A stretch of DNA of 64,000 bases from UBA721 sp002705165 (GTDB taxonomy: Bacteria; Planctomycetota; Planctomycetia; Pirellulales; Pirellulaceae): positions 248,001 to 312,000 of the forward strand of contig JBJLEF010000004.1 in assembly GCA_045565995.1 (NCBI GenBank). The letters run 5' to 3'. The translations under genes were made by a program, and so were the position numbers. The notes under the pieces were generated by a model. The model did not search any database. It was not told where the DNA came from and saw only the letters and a program-made list of their open reading frames with translations. Shown here in pieces: positions 1-9,693 of the stretch (positions within the stretch are counted from its first letter, which is position 1; the number at the start of each line of letters is the position of its first letter).

Positions 1-1171
1 TGCTGAAAGTCAGCATGTCCAACACTAGGTCAGATATCTTTTCCTGGTTGCGCTGGACGATTTCCCAACCTTTCTGCAGCACATCCAATTCCCCTTTTTT
101 TAAACCTTCTTCTACCAGATAACTCCCGCCTTTCACGCCCTGAATTATATTCTTGATGTGGTGTGAAATCGCCGTAACGGTTTGACCGATGGCGGCAAGT
201 CGCTCCGCCTGGACCATCGATGAATAATACATCGTATCTTCGATCGCCAACGCCGCTTGATGCGCGATGGCCACCATAAGTTTGAGGTGTTCGTCGCTGA
301 ACTGAGGGTTGTAGACGCCCACTATCTGAGCGTCGTCGGCATGCGAAGTATCTATATAGATGACACCAACTACACCGTACCGTCCTGTGAGCGGCACGCA
401 GATGGCTTCCTTGATTTGATTTCCAAGAATGCTTCCGGCCGCCTCCCATCTTTGGTCGTCGGTTGCATCCGTGGTTAACACCCCTTCATTATGCTCAATA
501 ACGTATTCAAGAATTCTTTGGCTAATAATCATGCCATGACTATCCGCAATACCTTCACGGTATCGGCTCACTTTCGGCTTCATTTCACCGGTAGTTGCGT
601 CCAGCAGAATGATGCAGCCTCTATCGGCCTCGACCCATTCGAATATGAGATCAGCAAGCTTTTCAAGCAGTTGGTCGATATCTATCGTCTGGCTGACAGC
701 CTGAGTTGTTTGATACATGGCCTGTAGATGACGTTGGACGTCTTCGTGCTGTTGGACATCAGCTCCGCTATTCGCGATGTCGTGTGCGTTAATCTGCGGG
801 CTTGCCGATTTGATGATTCGGGAAACCGTGTTGTCATTGGCGTCAAGGAGTACATCGACTCGGGCATCCGGGCGTTTCTTGGCAGGCCCCTCGGATACGA
901 TGAAATGAGTCCGACCTAACTGAAGTCTGTCGCCAGAATGAAGACTTTTTCGATCGCAGGAAACTCCATTTACAAAGGTCCCGTTTGAGCTCTGCAGGTC
1001 ATGGACCTCCAATCCTAATTCAGTCACATGTATTTCAGCGTGGTACCTGGAGACTTCCGTATCACGTAACTTAAGATCATTAGCTGCATCTCGCCCAATT
1101 TTAAAGACGCTGCCCTTGATGTCTTTTCGGACACCTCTGTCAGAACCCTGAATAACGTATAGGTACGCCAT
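1..1171 (-). CDS. FHA-GAF sensor histidine kinase, N-terminal part (cut by window edge)
   Basis: The reverse strand is open from an ATG at 1171 to the left edge, giving 390 residues without a stop. Residues about 1-92 form an FHA phosphothreonine-binding domain: G26-R27, S41-R-x-H44 and the N63-G-T/N68-G69 pair are all in place. A linker is followed by a GAF-type sensory domain at about 145-312. A HisKA dimerisation segment begins at about 320, with the phospho-acceptor motif ISHHIKN (His337 the likely acceptor). The ATPase domain must lie beyond the edge. The product is probably a soluble two-component kinase that combines phosphopeptide recognition with ligand sensing; its partner regulator is not in view. 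The domain assignment is firm, the ligand is unknown. Confidence 0.85.
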   Translation of the reverse strand, partial: MAYLYVIQGSDRGVRKDIKGSVFKIGRDAANDLKLRDTEVSRYHAEIHVTELGLEVHDLQSSNGTFVNGVSCDRKSLHSGDRLQLGRTHFIVSEGPAKKRPDARVDVLLDANDNTVSRIIKSASPQINAHDIANSGADVQQHEDVQRHLQAMYQTTQAVSQTIDIDQLLEKLADLIFEWVEADRGCIILLDATTGEMKPKVSRYREGIADSHGMIISQRILEYVIEHNEGVLTTDATDDQRWEAAGSILGNQIKEAICVPLTGRYGVVGVIYIDTSHADDAQIVGVYNPQFSDEHLKLMVAIAHQAALAIEDTMYYSSMVQAERLAAIGQTVTAISHHIKNIIQGVKGGSYLVEEGLKKGELDVLQKGWEIVQRNQEKISDLVLDMLTFS

Positions 1172-1338
1172 ATTACGCACTGGGATAAATAAGAGAAGGA
1201 AATTGTAAATAGTCGATGAGACCTTCTAAGTACAAGGATTATTGTATTCAGCTGGCCTTCGTATACTGTTAAAAAAACGAGTTTTTAATATCTTTCTCAG
1301 AATAGTCCCCTGCAAAGTCAGTGAATGCAGTTAAAAGG

Positions 1339-1366
1339 TTGACTGGTTACTTATGACTAATAGAAT
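1339..1366 (+). promoter_or_regulatory. Candidate sigma70-type promoter for the M28 peptidase gene
   Basis: TTGACT at 1339-1344 and TAGAAT at 1361-1366 each match the sigma70 consensus in five of six positions and are 16 nt apart. Transcription would start near 1373, about 54 nt before the chosen start codon at 1427. It is a match by eye in an AT-rich gap and has not been tested. Confidence 0.45.
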
Positions 1367-1426
1367 CAACAGATAACAATCAAGAAATGATGGGGCCCCG
1401 AGAGTGATTCTGTTAGGAAAATGATA

Positions 1427-3460
1427 ATGCGTAAATTTAATTATAGTCTTGCTCTGCTATTTCTTGGTCTGACAATAATGCCGCAAGTATGGGCGGCTGA
1501 CAAACGGCAAGCCAAGACTGACAAGTTAGTTAAAAATATCTCAGAGCGTGTTCGCTACTTAGCTTCAGATGAATTAGAAGGCAGAGGTGTTGAAACCGAG
1601 GGTATTAATAAGGCTGCCGATTATATAGCGCAACACTTTGAGGAAATTGGATTACGAGTTGATAGTTACAATGGCTCCCCTTTTCAGCCTTTTCAGATTT
1701 CTACTGACGTAAAGCTTGGGGAACCAAGTGATAACTACCTGACAATTATCGGTCCCGCTGGGACTGAGGAACCCTCTGTCCTCAGTGAGTTGACAATGGG
1801 CTTTGAATTTAACCCCTTGGCTATTGGGGCTAGCGGCACTTTCGATGCAGAGGTGGTGTTCGTTGGCTATGGCATTGAGGCCGAAGATTTGAATTACAAC
1901 GAGTATGCTGACGTCGATGTAAAAGGCAAGGTGGTGATTGTCGTTCGAAAAGAACCCCAACAGTCAAATCCTGAGAGTGTTTTTGATGGACTGAAGTCGT
2001 CACGCCACGCCACATTCCAGGCCAAAGTTTCCAACGCGTACCAGAAGGGCGCCGCGGCCGTGGTCATGGTAAACGACGCGGGCGAGGCGGAACGATATCT
2101 TGCCGGCTTGAAGCATGCGCTTTCCCAATATTCAGCCCAGCTAAAAGCGCTTACTAATACGTTCGAAGAGATCCAAACACCTTCCGATTCAGAAGTTGAC
2201 AAACACAAGCAGGCATTGCGACAGGCTGCCAACAATATCAGCGATACCGTAAGTGAATTGAACGGTGATGGGGATGCTATTCTTGATTTCGACGAAGCGG
2301 GATCGCCCAGCAATCGTAAAAGCATGCCGGTTTATTTCGTGCGGCGGGCAGTCATAGAGCCCTTGGTAAAATCAGCGTTTGGTAAAACTTTAGGGGAAAT
2401 TGAAATTGAAGTCGATAAGACGATGACTCCCTTTGTCGGTCATCTGGAGGGATGGCGAATTAAGGGTGGTGCGTCATTATTACAGGAGAAGGCGAACGTT
2501 AAAAACGTGATCGGCGTGATGGAAGGACGGGGGAGTCTCAAGGACGAAACAGTAATCGTCGGTGCCCATTACGATCATTTGGGTTATGGAGGTAGGGGCT
2601 CACTGGCGCCTTGGACGATGGATATTCATAACGGAGCTGATGACAATAGCAGTGGAACGACTGGAATGATGGAAATAGCGTCCTTGGTTGCCGCTGCGGA
2701 TTCCAAAAATCGCCGTCGGGTTGTATTTATCGCATTTTCTGCAGAAGAACGCGGCCTTATTGGCAGTTCATTTTATGTTAATAACCCGCTTTTTAATCTC
2801 TCCAACACAGTGGCTATGATCAATCTCGACATGATCGGGCGACTAACGGATAATAAATTGATTATCACTGGTACGGGTACCTCTGATATCTGGCCTGACT
2901 TAATCGACCGAGCGAACGAAACACCGCAATTTGCCATCACCCAACAACCCGAAGGTACGGGACCAAGTGACCACCAGTCTTTCTACTTGAAGGATATACC
3001 GGTATTGCATCTTTTCACTGGCCTCCACGAGTTTTATCATCGACCTAGCGACGATGTGGAAATCGTTAACTTTCAAGGAATGGCGAAAGTCGTACAGTTC
3101 GGGGCAGAGATCACCATGCACCTGCAGACTACTGAGACCCGGCCCAATTTCAAAAAAGCAGAGAAGAAACGCAACGTGGCCAATACTGGTGGTGTTCGAC
3201 CTTATTTTGGCAGCATCCCTGATTATGCCGACAGTGTCGAAGGGCTTCCCTTAAATGGTGTTTCAGCCAATGGCCCGGCGGATAAGGCTGGTATCAAGCA
3301 AAAAGATATCATCATCGGTATCAACGAATATAAAATCGGCGGAATTGAAGATTTTGACAGTGCACTTCGTAAATTTAAGGCTGGTGATAAGATTAGCGTT
3401 ACAGTCCTTCGGGCACGAAAGAAATTGGTGCTGCAATTGACTTTAGGTGAGCCCCGATAG
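1427..3460 (+). CDS. Secreted M28-family metallopeptidase with C-terminal PDZ domain
   Basis: The protein starts with a signal peptide (MRKFNYSLALLFLGL..., cleavage near VWA-AD). A protease-associated-like region precedes an M28 catalytic domain whose co-catalytic zinc ligands and acid pair are visible: H381 in GAHYDH, D405 in NGADDNSSG, E440-E441 in SAEERGL, D468 in NLDMIGR and H538 in FYHRPSDD. A PDZ domain occupies about residues 590-677. This is the aminopeptidase class of the family, exported, so it probably trims peptides in the periplasm. An in-frame ATG lies six bases upstream at 1421, but AGGA at 1415-1418 is 8 nt from 1427 and only 2 nt from 1421, so 1427 is preferred. It heads the co-directional envelope block. 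Confidence 0.9.
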   Translation: MRKFNYSLALLFLGLTIMPQVWAADKRQAKTDKLVKNISERVRYLASDELEGRGVETEGINKAADYIAQHFEEIGLRVDSYNGSPFQPFQISTDVKLGEPSDNYLTIIGPAGTEEPSVLSELTMGFEFNPLAIGASGTFDAEVVFVGYGIEAEDLNYNEYADVDVKGKVVIVVRKEPQQSNPESVFDGLKSSRHATFQAKVSNAYQKGAAAVVMVNDAGEAERYLAGLKHALSQYSAQLKALTNTFEEIQTPSDSEVDKHKQALRQAANNISDTVSELNGDGDAILDFDEAGSPSNRKSMPVYFVRRAVIEPLVKSAFGKTLGEIEIEVDKTMTPFVGHLEGWRIKGGASLLQEKANVKNVIGVMEGRGSLKDETVIVGAHYDHLGYGGRGSLAPWTMDIHNGADDNSSGTTGMMEIASLVAAADSKNRRRVVFIAFSAEERGLIGSSFYVNNPLFNLSNTVAMINLDMIGRLTDNKLIITGTGTSDIWPDLIDRANETPQFAITQQPEGTGPSDHQSFYLKDIPVLHLFTGLHEFYHRPSDDVEIVNFQGMAKVVQFGAEITMHLQTTETRPNFKKAEKKRNVANTGGVRPYFGSIPDYADSVEGLPLNGVSANGPADKAGIKQKDIIIGINEYKIGGIEDFDSALRKFKAGDKISVTVLRARKKLVLQLTLGEPR

Positions 3461-3721
3461 AATTAAGTGCTCGCGAACAAGCCATGAAAGCCTAAAGCGA
3501 AGCAATTGGTCTAGACTCCAATTCGAATAAGTTGCAAAATAACCGTGCATTCGACAATCACCGGATGCGACAGCACATTTCGATTCCCAACTTTTTCCTG
3601 TTTTTAGTGTAACTTGTCTTTAGGAAAAGCTGGTTGGTGGCGATTAACGTGCTGTTTAACTGATTGCAGGGAAGCAATCGAGTTCGATTTAAATAATTCA
3701 GAACAGCAAGGAGTGCTGAAC

Positions 3722-4336
3722 GTGAAGACCCATTTCCTGATGGCGGTAATCGCTGCCACTATGCTGAGCTTGCTTGTAAGTCCCGTTACAGCTCAGAATA
3801 CTACCGCCGGAACACGAGTCGTTGTGATCGACATCGCCGTAGTGATGGAGAACAACACTAAATTCAAGGCAAATCTTGAGTCAATCCAATCAGAAATAGA
3901 TGCGTTTGACGATACGCTTGATAAAAAGCGAGAGGAAGTCAAGGCAAAGGTTGAAGAATTACGTGGTTATAAGGCGGGCTCTGCAGCTTACTCGTCCTTA
4001 GAACAGGAAATCGCGCAGATTCAGTCCGACGTGTCCGTCCAAATGCAGATCAAACGGAAAAGCGTATTAATGAAAGAAGCGCAGGTATTTTATGACTCGT
4101 ACAATGAGGTCCTGAATCATATCAAGACATTCAGTGAACGCAATGGTATTAGTCTAGTACTTAATTTCGACAGTAAACCCATCGATCCCGCTAGTCGGGA
4201 GTCTGTTTTGAAGGGTGTCAATAAAGACATTGTTTACCAGCGCAGTCTCAATATCACCTCATTTATCATTAAGTCAATTAATGGAGGTAGTGCCGCTAAC
4301 GTTGGTGCTAACCCTTCATCCACTGGAACTCGCTAG
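3722..4336 (+). CDS. OmpH/Skp-family periplasmic chaperone
   Basis: The product of 204 residues has a signal peptide ending near VTAQ, followed by the OmpH opening (TRVVVIDIAVVMENN) and a long charged coiled-coil segment at about residues 50-120 (IDAFDDTLDKKREEVKAK...), then a C-terminal part with NGISLVLNF that closes the body domain. Skp-like proteins bind unfolded outer-membrane proteins in the periplasm as trimers. The reading frame is open upstream to 3614, but AAGGAG at 3708-3713 sits 8 nt before a GTG at 3722, directly ahead of the signal peptide, so I choose that start. Position next to lpxC and lpxA repeats the common skp-lpx neighbourhood of Gram-negative genomes. Confidence 0.85.
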   Translation: MKTHFLMAVIAATMLSLLVSPVTAQNTTAGTRVVVIDIAVVMENNTKFKANLESIQSEIDAFDDTLDKKREEVKAKVEELRGYKAGSAAYSSLEQEIAQIQSDVSVQMQIKRKSVLMKEAQVFYDSYNEVLNHIKTFSERNGISLVLNFDSKPIDPASRESVLKGVNKDIVYQRSLNITSFIIKSINGGSAANVGANPSSTGTR

Positions 4337-4436
4337 GACTTAGATGTAACTGCCGCTTGAGAGACATACCGTTCATAAGGTTAAGTAACGAGAATCTTAT
4401 CAGCGGGTGTCTCAGGCTAGGTTACTGCTTAATTGC

Positions 4437-5336
4437 ATGTTGAACGAACTGAAAGCTATTCGCAACCAACACACGATCGCAGATGCTGTGGAAGTATCTG
4501 GGTTTGGTTATTGGTCAGGACGGGATGTAACGATTCAGTTCCAACCATCAGGCCCCAATACGGGCATTAGCTTCCATGTAGGCAGCGGTAGCACTAAGGT
4601 GGTAATTCCGGCGGCTGTTTCCAATCGCGTTGAAGTCCCACGCCGTACTAATCTACGGGTGGGGCAATTTGGCGTCGACATGGTGGAGCACGTTATGGCT
4701 GCGTTAGCAGGTCTTCAGATAGATAACTGCAACATTCTCTGCTCTTCTCAGGAAATGCCTGGTTGTGACGGATCAAGTTTCACGTTTGTAGAGGCATTGC
4801 GGAACAGTGGGAAAGTCGAACAGGATGCCGTGCGGAAAGGGCTTGTCGTTTCTCGCTCCGTTAGAGTAGGAACTGACGAATCCTGGATTTTAGCTCAACC
4901 TGTATCCGATGCGGTTGAACATCCTGCCACAGTCCTGCAGTACAACTTGGATTACGGCAGTGACTGCGTGATTCGACCGCAGAGCTATCGCTTAGCTGTC
5001 ACGCCACAGAGTTTTGAAGCAGAATTGGCTTCTGCGCGGACGTTCGTCTTGGAGCACGAAGCAGACGAAATGCGTTCACAAGGGTTGGGATTACGTGTCA
5101 CTACCGACGATTTAATCGTCTTTAACTCCGACGGGCCAGTCGGAACGGAGTTGCGTTTTTCAAACGAGTGCGCTCGTCATAAGGTCCTTGATATGGTCGG
5201 CGATTTTGCGTTGAGCGGTATCGAGTTAATTGGGGAATTTAAGGCTTTTCGCGCCGGCCATCACTTAAATGCAGCGTTAATTAAAGAACTCTTTACCGCT
5301 CATAACCTATCACAAAGTATGTTGCGTTGTGCTTAG
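4437..5336 (+). CDS. lpxC: UDP-3-O-acyl-N-acetylglucosamine deacetylase
   Basis: LpxC catalyses the committed zinc-dependent deacetylation of lipid A synthesis in the cytoplasm. The zinc ligands of the family are present: H85 in MVEHVMAAL, H248 and D252 in HKVLDMVGD, and the catalytic histidine in the GHHLNAAL motif (H275/H276). Length 299 residues matches single-domain LpxC (E. coli 305); there is no FabZ fusion. The frame can also start at GTG 4407, ten residues earlier; neither start has a clear ribosome binding site, and 4437 gives the more usual distance to the first conserved glycines. It lies 70-100 bp after the OmpH gene and about 47 bp before lpxA. Confidence 0.93.
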   Translation: MLNELKAIRNQHTIADAVEVSGFGYWSGRDVTIQFQPSGPNTGISFHVGSGSTKVVIPAAVSNRVEVPRRTNLRVGQFGVDMVEHVMAALAGLQIDNCNILCSSQEMPGCDGSSFTFVEALRNSGKVEQDAVRKGLVVSRSVRVGTDESWILAQPVSDAVEHPATVLQYNLDYGSDCVIRPQSYRLAVTPQSFEAELASARTFVLEHEADEMRSQGLGLRVTTDDLIVFNSDGPVGTELRFSNECARHKVLDMVGDFALSGIELIGEFKAFRAGHHLNAALIKELFTAHNLSQSMLRCA

Positions 5337-5383
5337 CCTTGTTACATCGTCTATCTGGAAATGGACTTACGGAACGAAACTAA

Positions 5384-6190
5384 ATGACTAAGAATATATC
5401 TCCCCTGGCTGAAGTACATCCCGACGCCGAGATCGGTGCGGGCGTGATGATTGGCCCCTTTTGCACTGTCGGTCCGAATGTGAAGTTGGGTGCCGGGACG
5501 ATTCTTGATAACAATGTATCCATTTCAGGGCACACAACGATAGGACAGGGTAATCGTTGCTTTCCAGGTGTCGTTATTGGCGCGGAGCCTCAGGATGTAA
5601 GCTACAAAGGGAGCCCGACGGAGGTTCGCATTGGTGATAACAACGTTTTTCGAGAATGCGTCACTGTGAATCGTGGCACCGAGAAAGAAGACGGTGTTAC
5701 GTCTGTCGGAAATGGCAGTTATTTTATGGCATGCTCTCATATCGCGCATGATTGTAAGGTCGGTGATCATGTTCATACGGCCAACAACGTTCTTCTGGGC
5801 GGTCATGTGCATGTCGGCGACCACGTTAATTTATCAGGTTGTGTTGCGGTCCATCATTTCTCGACAATCGGGAACTTCGCGTTTGTAGGTGGTTTGAGCC
5901 GCGTTGTCCAAGACATTCCTCCCTATTTAATTGCCGAGGGGAGTCCTGCCAGACCACGTGCTATTAACATTGTTGCGTTAAAGAGGAATGGCTTTCATCA
6001 AGATGAAATCGACGCGTTGCGAAAGGCGTATAAACTCATTTTTCGCCAGAAGGTCGAACACCAAATTGTTCGGGATACCCTTTTAGGACGTAACGAACTC
6101 ATTCCGAGTGTTAATCAAATCCTGAACTTTCTCGATAAGAAAACTCAGGGCCGCAATGGGCGAGCCCGCCAGAAGAGGATTGCAGCATAA
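5384..6190 (+). CDS. lpxA: Acyl-ACP--UDP-N-acetylglucosamine O-acyltransferase
   Basis: LpxA transfers an acyl chain from ACP to the sugar nucleotide in the first step of lipid A synthesis. The protein shows the left-handed parallel beta-helix pattern of hexapeptide repeats from residue 8 to about 190 (AEIGAGVMIGPFCTVG...), the catalytic His122 in HIAHDCKVG (equivalent to E. coli H125), the GSPARPRAINIVALKRNG segment that follows the helix, and a helical C-terminus. Length 268 is typical (E. coli 262). The stop codon shares its last base with the start of the next gene, so translation is probably coupled to the oxidoreductase. Confidence 0.94.
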   Translation: MTKNISPLAEVHPDAEIGAGVMIGPFCTVGPNVKLGAGTILDNNVSISGHTTIGQGNRCFPGVVIGAEPQDVSYKGSPTEVRIGDNNVFRECVTVNRGTEKEDGVTSVGNGSYFMACSHIAHDCKVGDHVHTANNVLLGGHVHVGDHVNLSGCVAVHHFSTIGNFAFVGGLSRVVQDIPPYLIAEGSPARPRAINIVALKRNGFHQDEIDALRKAYKLIFRQKVEHQIVRDTLLGRNELIPSVNQILNFLDKKTQGRNGRARQKRIAA

Positions 6191-7284
6191 TGACTTTAAG
6201 GGTTGCCGTAGTCGGCTATGGGAAACTTGGAACAATTCACGCTCGTCTCATCGACGAACATCCGGGCTTTAGCTTGGTGGCGGTAATCGACCCACTAGAT
6301 AAGAATCGTCTAGCTGCGGCTGCGAATTTAGGTGTTGCAACGCACAGTGATGTAGAACATGTTCTTGATGAGGTCGATTGCGCCATCGTTGCCACGCCTA
6401 CGGTCTTCCACCATAACGTCTGTGCGACATTGCTGGAAAAGGGCAAACACGTATTCGTTGAAAAACCGATTACCACGACGCCAGCGGAAGCAAGGAAGTT
6501 AGTTGATTTAGCAAAGGAAAATCACCTTAAATTACAGGTAGGCCACGTGGTCCGGTTTGACCATCGATTCCAAGCAGCAGAGAAATTAATCCAATCTCCA
6601 CAACTTATCGAATGTACGAGAACAAGCGGCTATACTTTTCGTTCGATGGATGTTGGAGTCACTTTGGATCTGATGATACATGATCTTGATCTCGTGCTTT
6701 CACTGGTCGATAGCCCTGTCGAATCCGTCCAGGCAATCGGCACCGCCGTTATCGGCCCCCATGAGGATATTGCTCACGCGCGACTAACCTTTTCTAACGG
6801 TGCCCTCGCTAACTTAACGGCTTCCCGAGTAAGCTTCGACCAAGTTAGGAAGTTGGAGGCAACCGGCCGCTTCGGTTTTGTGTCCGTTGACTTTCTTAAA
6901 GAAGATACGATTACCGCTCTTTCCGTCGGCCCCGAACTTCAATCGCTCGACATTGATCCCACCAATATGTCCCCCGCTCAACAACAGCAAATCTCGGACA
7001 GTTTCTTTGTTGACCTGCTTCCGAAAGCTGAATTGCCGGTAAAACCGACCAACGCGATTGCTGAGGAACATCAAGACTTCTACACGGCTATTACGGAGGA
7101 TCGCACTCCGGTTGTTTCGGGTGCGACTGGTGAGCGTGTTTTGAACGTAGCGGCCCGTATCGTGAACACTATTAAAGCCGGTTCGACAAACGAGCCCACT
7201 GAAATCGGTGGGCCACACTTTTCTCAGGACGGCGAATCCTTCAAGGAATTAGGAATACACCGATCTAGTGTTCGTGGACTATAA
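6190..7284 (+). CDS. Gfo/Idh/MocA-family oxidoreductase, coupled to lpxA
   Basis: An N-terminal Rossmann domain (VAVVGYGKLG at residues 5-14) is followed by the family motif VEKPI with catalytic Lys92, and then by the alpha/beta substrate domain to residue 364. Members oxidise or reduce sugars or nucleotide sugars with NAD(P). The start overlaps the lpxA stop by one base. In Acidithiobacillus and some other bacteria, a Gfo/Idh enzyme (GnnA) next to lpxA oxidises UDP-GlcNAc at C3 to prepare UDP-GlcNAc3N for amide-linked lipid A; that role is possible here but the partner aminotransferase GnnB is not in the window. Family is certain, substrate is inferred from position only. Confidence 0.85.
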   Translation: MTLRVAVVGYGKLGTIHARLIDEHPGFSLVAVIDPLDKNRLAAAANLGVATHSDVEHVLDEVDCAIVATPTVFHHNVCATLLEKGKHVFVEKPITTTPAEARKLVDLAKENHLKLQVGHVVRFDHRFQAAEKLIQSPQLIECTRTSGYTFRSMDVGVTLDLMIHDLDLVLSLVDSPVESVQAIGTAVIGPHEDIAHARLTFSNGALANLTASRVSFDQVRKLEATGRFGFVSVDFLKEDTITALSVGPELQSLDIDPTNMSPAQQQQISDSFFVDLLPKAELPVKPTNAIAEEHQDFYTAITEDRTPVVSGATGERVLNVAARIVNTIKAGSTNEPTEIGGPHFSQDGESFKELGIHRSSVRGL

Positions 7285-7305
7285 GTAGATTGGCCGCAAT
7301 TAGGT

Positions 7306-9075
7306 TTAGGCTAGGTCTCGATCTTCAAACATGATCAGTGCCAATAACATCGCAATAATGCTATAAACGGCGCAGTAGCTGAAGGCCCAGCCCAGATAAA
7401 CAAACGGAACATCTACGCCGGCACTGATAGCGGCCTGGATATTGAACAGTTCCAGATTTGGGAAAATAGTCGCAATCAGTTGTGCAAAGAATCTGACGAT
7501 TCCAAAGCCCGCTCCTTCTACGGAGCTTTCCACGACTAGAGGTGTTAGATGGCCCAAGGCATAAATTACTAAGCAAATGGTCATGTTTGCTAATAGAGGT
7601 AACCGAGTAGAAATGGCGACGCTCAAAGCGGTGAAAACCAACGCCTCCATGAACGCAAGAACCAGCCCCGGGACGAGCCGAATCATCTCGAGGTAACACG
7701 TCTGCCACTCTGGTGTACTCAATGAGGCTTCTTTGGCATCATAAATAGGCTTATAAGCGACAGCAGCCATAAACACCACGCTGAAAATGAGATAGACCAA
7801 CAGCAAGGTCCAAACAATCCCGGCATATTTGCCGATCACGAACGAACGACGATTTAAGGGTTTAGACAGAACAGTCAATGCAGTCCGTCCCTCAATTTCA
7901 TCGGCGACTGACGTACTGGCGGACCATAATGCTAAGACAATGCTTAGAACGAGAATTAGCGTCAGACCAGTATCCTTTAGCATCTTTATATCTTCGCCGA
8001 ACGTATTGTATGGGATCCATATAAAGGCGATTAATGCAAAAACACCTCCGCCCAGGATTAAGACAAATAACGGCTGCGCCACTTCAGATTTGAACGTAGA
8101 TAAAGCGACAGCAAACATTCGAGGCGCCGCCATCCTCTGAACGACATACACCAGAAAAATAAAGATGACTCCAAAGGCTGTAATCGGGATACTTGCCACT
8201 TGCGCATACTGAGGGACGTATCGAATATACAAGGCGACACTAGCAGACTCCGGACCTAGATTCCGAAGATACACTTTATTGATCTGACTGTTCGCCAGGA
8301 GCGCAGTATCTTTTTCCGCCGGTATCGTCTGCAGGATCCCAGGCTCATATGGACTTACACGGTAAATAGACGCCTCCGTTATGACATCCAGATCAACCTG
8401 TTCGGGGAGGTCATCGAATGGCGTAAACGAAGCATTGATAGCGCCATCGGTAACAATCTCCATTCCCCCAACGTCACCAATACGTATCTCTACATCCCCC
8501 TCATATAAATCAGCCTCGCCCGGAATCTCGAAGTTAAACCCCGCCACGCCTGACGTCGGAAGTTTCAGTAGCGAACTGAAGATTCCTGACGTATCGGGCG
8601 CCACAATCGTGCCAAGGAGTCCAATGACGCTCATCGTTAGTACCAGTAAGAAAATTGGCATAAGCATCCCCTCTTTCAGAACAAGAGGCAGTTCGCGTGA
8701 CGTCCGCTTCCAAGCGAAAACGATGACGCTATAAACGATGAATGAAGCTATAGAGTAGAATCCAACGAATTTAGCCAGCAAGGTTAAGATTGTATTTTCT
8801 GACGTTCCGCCGGTCGGCATCGAGACTGTCCCAAGCTGGAACGGCATTGCGATCGCTGTCAAAACCAACCCGCCAATGAGGGCAAGGAAGAAGGCTTTTT
8901 TAGGTTCCTCCATCAGCATATTAATCTTATCTAGCTTACTCAGCAGTCCGCTAGCGACCCACAATAGGCTGACACATAGAACACCGATTAAGCAACCAAT
9001 GCCGACTAGCCAAAGAGGAGTAAACCAAGATTCCAATCCAGGAGATAATTCAAGTCCCAATAATAATAGTTGCAT
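7306..9075 (-). CDS. ABC-2-type multi-pass membrane permease
   Basis: A 589-residue membrane protein with about ten predicted helices. Two helices lie in the first 90 residues and two more at about 85-150. A periplasmic segment of roughly 140 residues (about 165-300) follows. The C-terminal half has the ABC-2 signature EGRTALTVLSKPLNRRSFVIGKYAG, typed here only in part: the EGR...LSKP...GK pattern at about residue 385-410 marks the permease coupling region. The gene would work with an ATP-binding subunit encoded elsewhere, since none is adjacent. It converges on the oxidoreductase gene, with only 21 bp between them. The transported substrate cannot be told. Confidence 0.75.
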   Translation of the reverse strand: MQLLLLGLELSPGLESWFTPLWLVGIGCLIGVLCVSLLWVASGLLSKLDKINMLMEEPKKAFFLALIGGLVLTAIAMPFQLGTVSMPTGGTSENTILTLLAKFVGFYSIASFIVYSVIVFAWKRTSRELPLVLKEGMLMPIFLLVLTMSVIGLLGTIVAPDTSGIFSSLLKLPTSGVAGFNFEIPGEADLYEGDVEIRIGDVGGMEIVTDGAINASFTPFDDLPEQVDLDVITEASIYRVSPYEPGILQTIPAEKDTALLANSQINKVYLRNLGPESASVALYIRYVPQYAQVASIPITAFGVIFIFLVYVVQRMAAPRMFAVALSTFKSEVAQPLFVLILGGGVFALIAFIWIPYNTFGEDIKMLKDTGLTLILVLSIVLALWSASTSVADEIEGRTALTVLSKPLNRRSFVIGKYAGIVWTLLLVYLIFSVVFMAAVAYKPIYDAKEASLSTPEWQTCYLEMIRLVPGLVLAFMEALVFTALSVAISTRLPLLANMTICLVIYALGHLTPLVVESSVEGAGFGIVRFFAQLIATIFPNLELFNIQAAISAGVDVPFVYLGWAFSYCAVYSIIAMLLALIMFEDRDLA

Positions 9076-9162
9076 ATCTGATCTTTGGTTATTGTTTAGT
9101 TGGCTTTTGCAGGGAGGAACGATCCGTGCTGTGAATACGCTCCAACGTCAGGAAAAGTTCAA

Positions 9163-9432
9163 TTAGTAATGCACGCTAAAACTCGTGTCATTTCCTATAG
9201 GTACGGCTTCCTTGATTACAGCGTCGATGATATTCGTTGTCATGTTGGCGGAAATCGAATTCATAAACGCGTTGACTTCGTTCTCAGAGCCTTCAACTGC
9301 CATATAGACCGTGCCGTCAGAACGATTTTCAACAAAGCCGCTAACGTCAAAGCCTTTTGCCAAATGGTTAACTGTCCACCTGAATCCGACCCGTTGTACG
9401 CGGCCCTTGTATATCACATCCCGCCGAATCAT
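9163..9432 (-). CDS. Acylphosphatase
   Basis: The domain hydrolyses acyl phosphates. The phosphate-binding loop GRVQRVGFR carries the catalytic arginine, and FVENRSDGTVYMAVEG carries the catalytic asparagine and the following conserved DG. The start at 9432 (MIRRDV) gives 89 residues, the usual family length; the frame is open further up to ATGs at 9453 and 9522, which would add 7 or 30 residues unlike the family. The loop normally reads GRVQGVGFR, so the Gly to Arg change inside the loop is unusual. It follows the divergent start region of the 9568 gene. Confidence 0.8.
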   Translation of the reverse strand: MIRRDVIYKGRVQRVGFRWTVNHLAKGFDVSGFVENRSDGTVYMAVEGSENEVNAFMNSISANMTTNIIDAVIKEAVPIGNDTSFSVHY

Positions 9433-9693
9433 CTTCAATCTTAATGACCTCATAGTAATGCCGAACTGATCACCAGTTATATTTTGGCTCGCGTAGGCAG
9501 GAATGCGGTAACTTGAAGTCAATCATCGCCCTAAAAACGTTTCTATCCGCGATTCGGGGGTGGGGTTTTGTGGGGTGTAGTGATATTGACGCGATGCTAC
9601 CAGCTTCCGTACTCTTCGGCCATGCAATCCTTACGATGTGTCTACCCGAAAAACCCTAGTGATAGCCCACCGCCTGGCATAGCCCGGTCGATC

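Noticed and set aside
1894..2325. Minus-strand open frame of 143 codons inside the M28 peptidase gene
   Set aside because: It is antisense to a well-supported gene and its translation is low-complexity Ser/Ala/Leu-rich without motifs.
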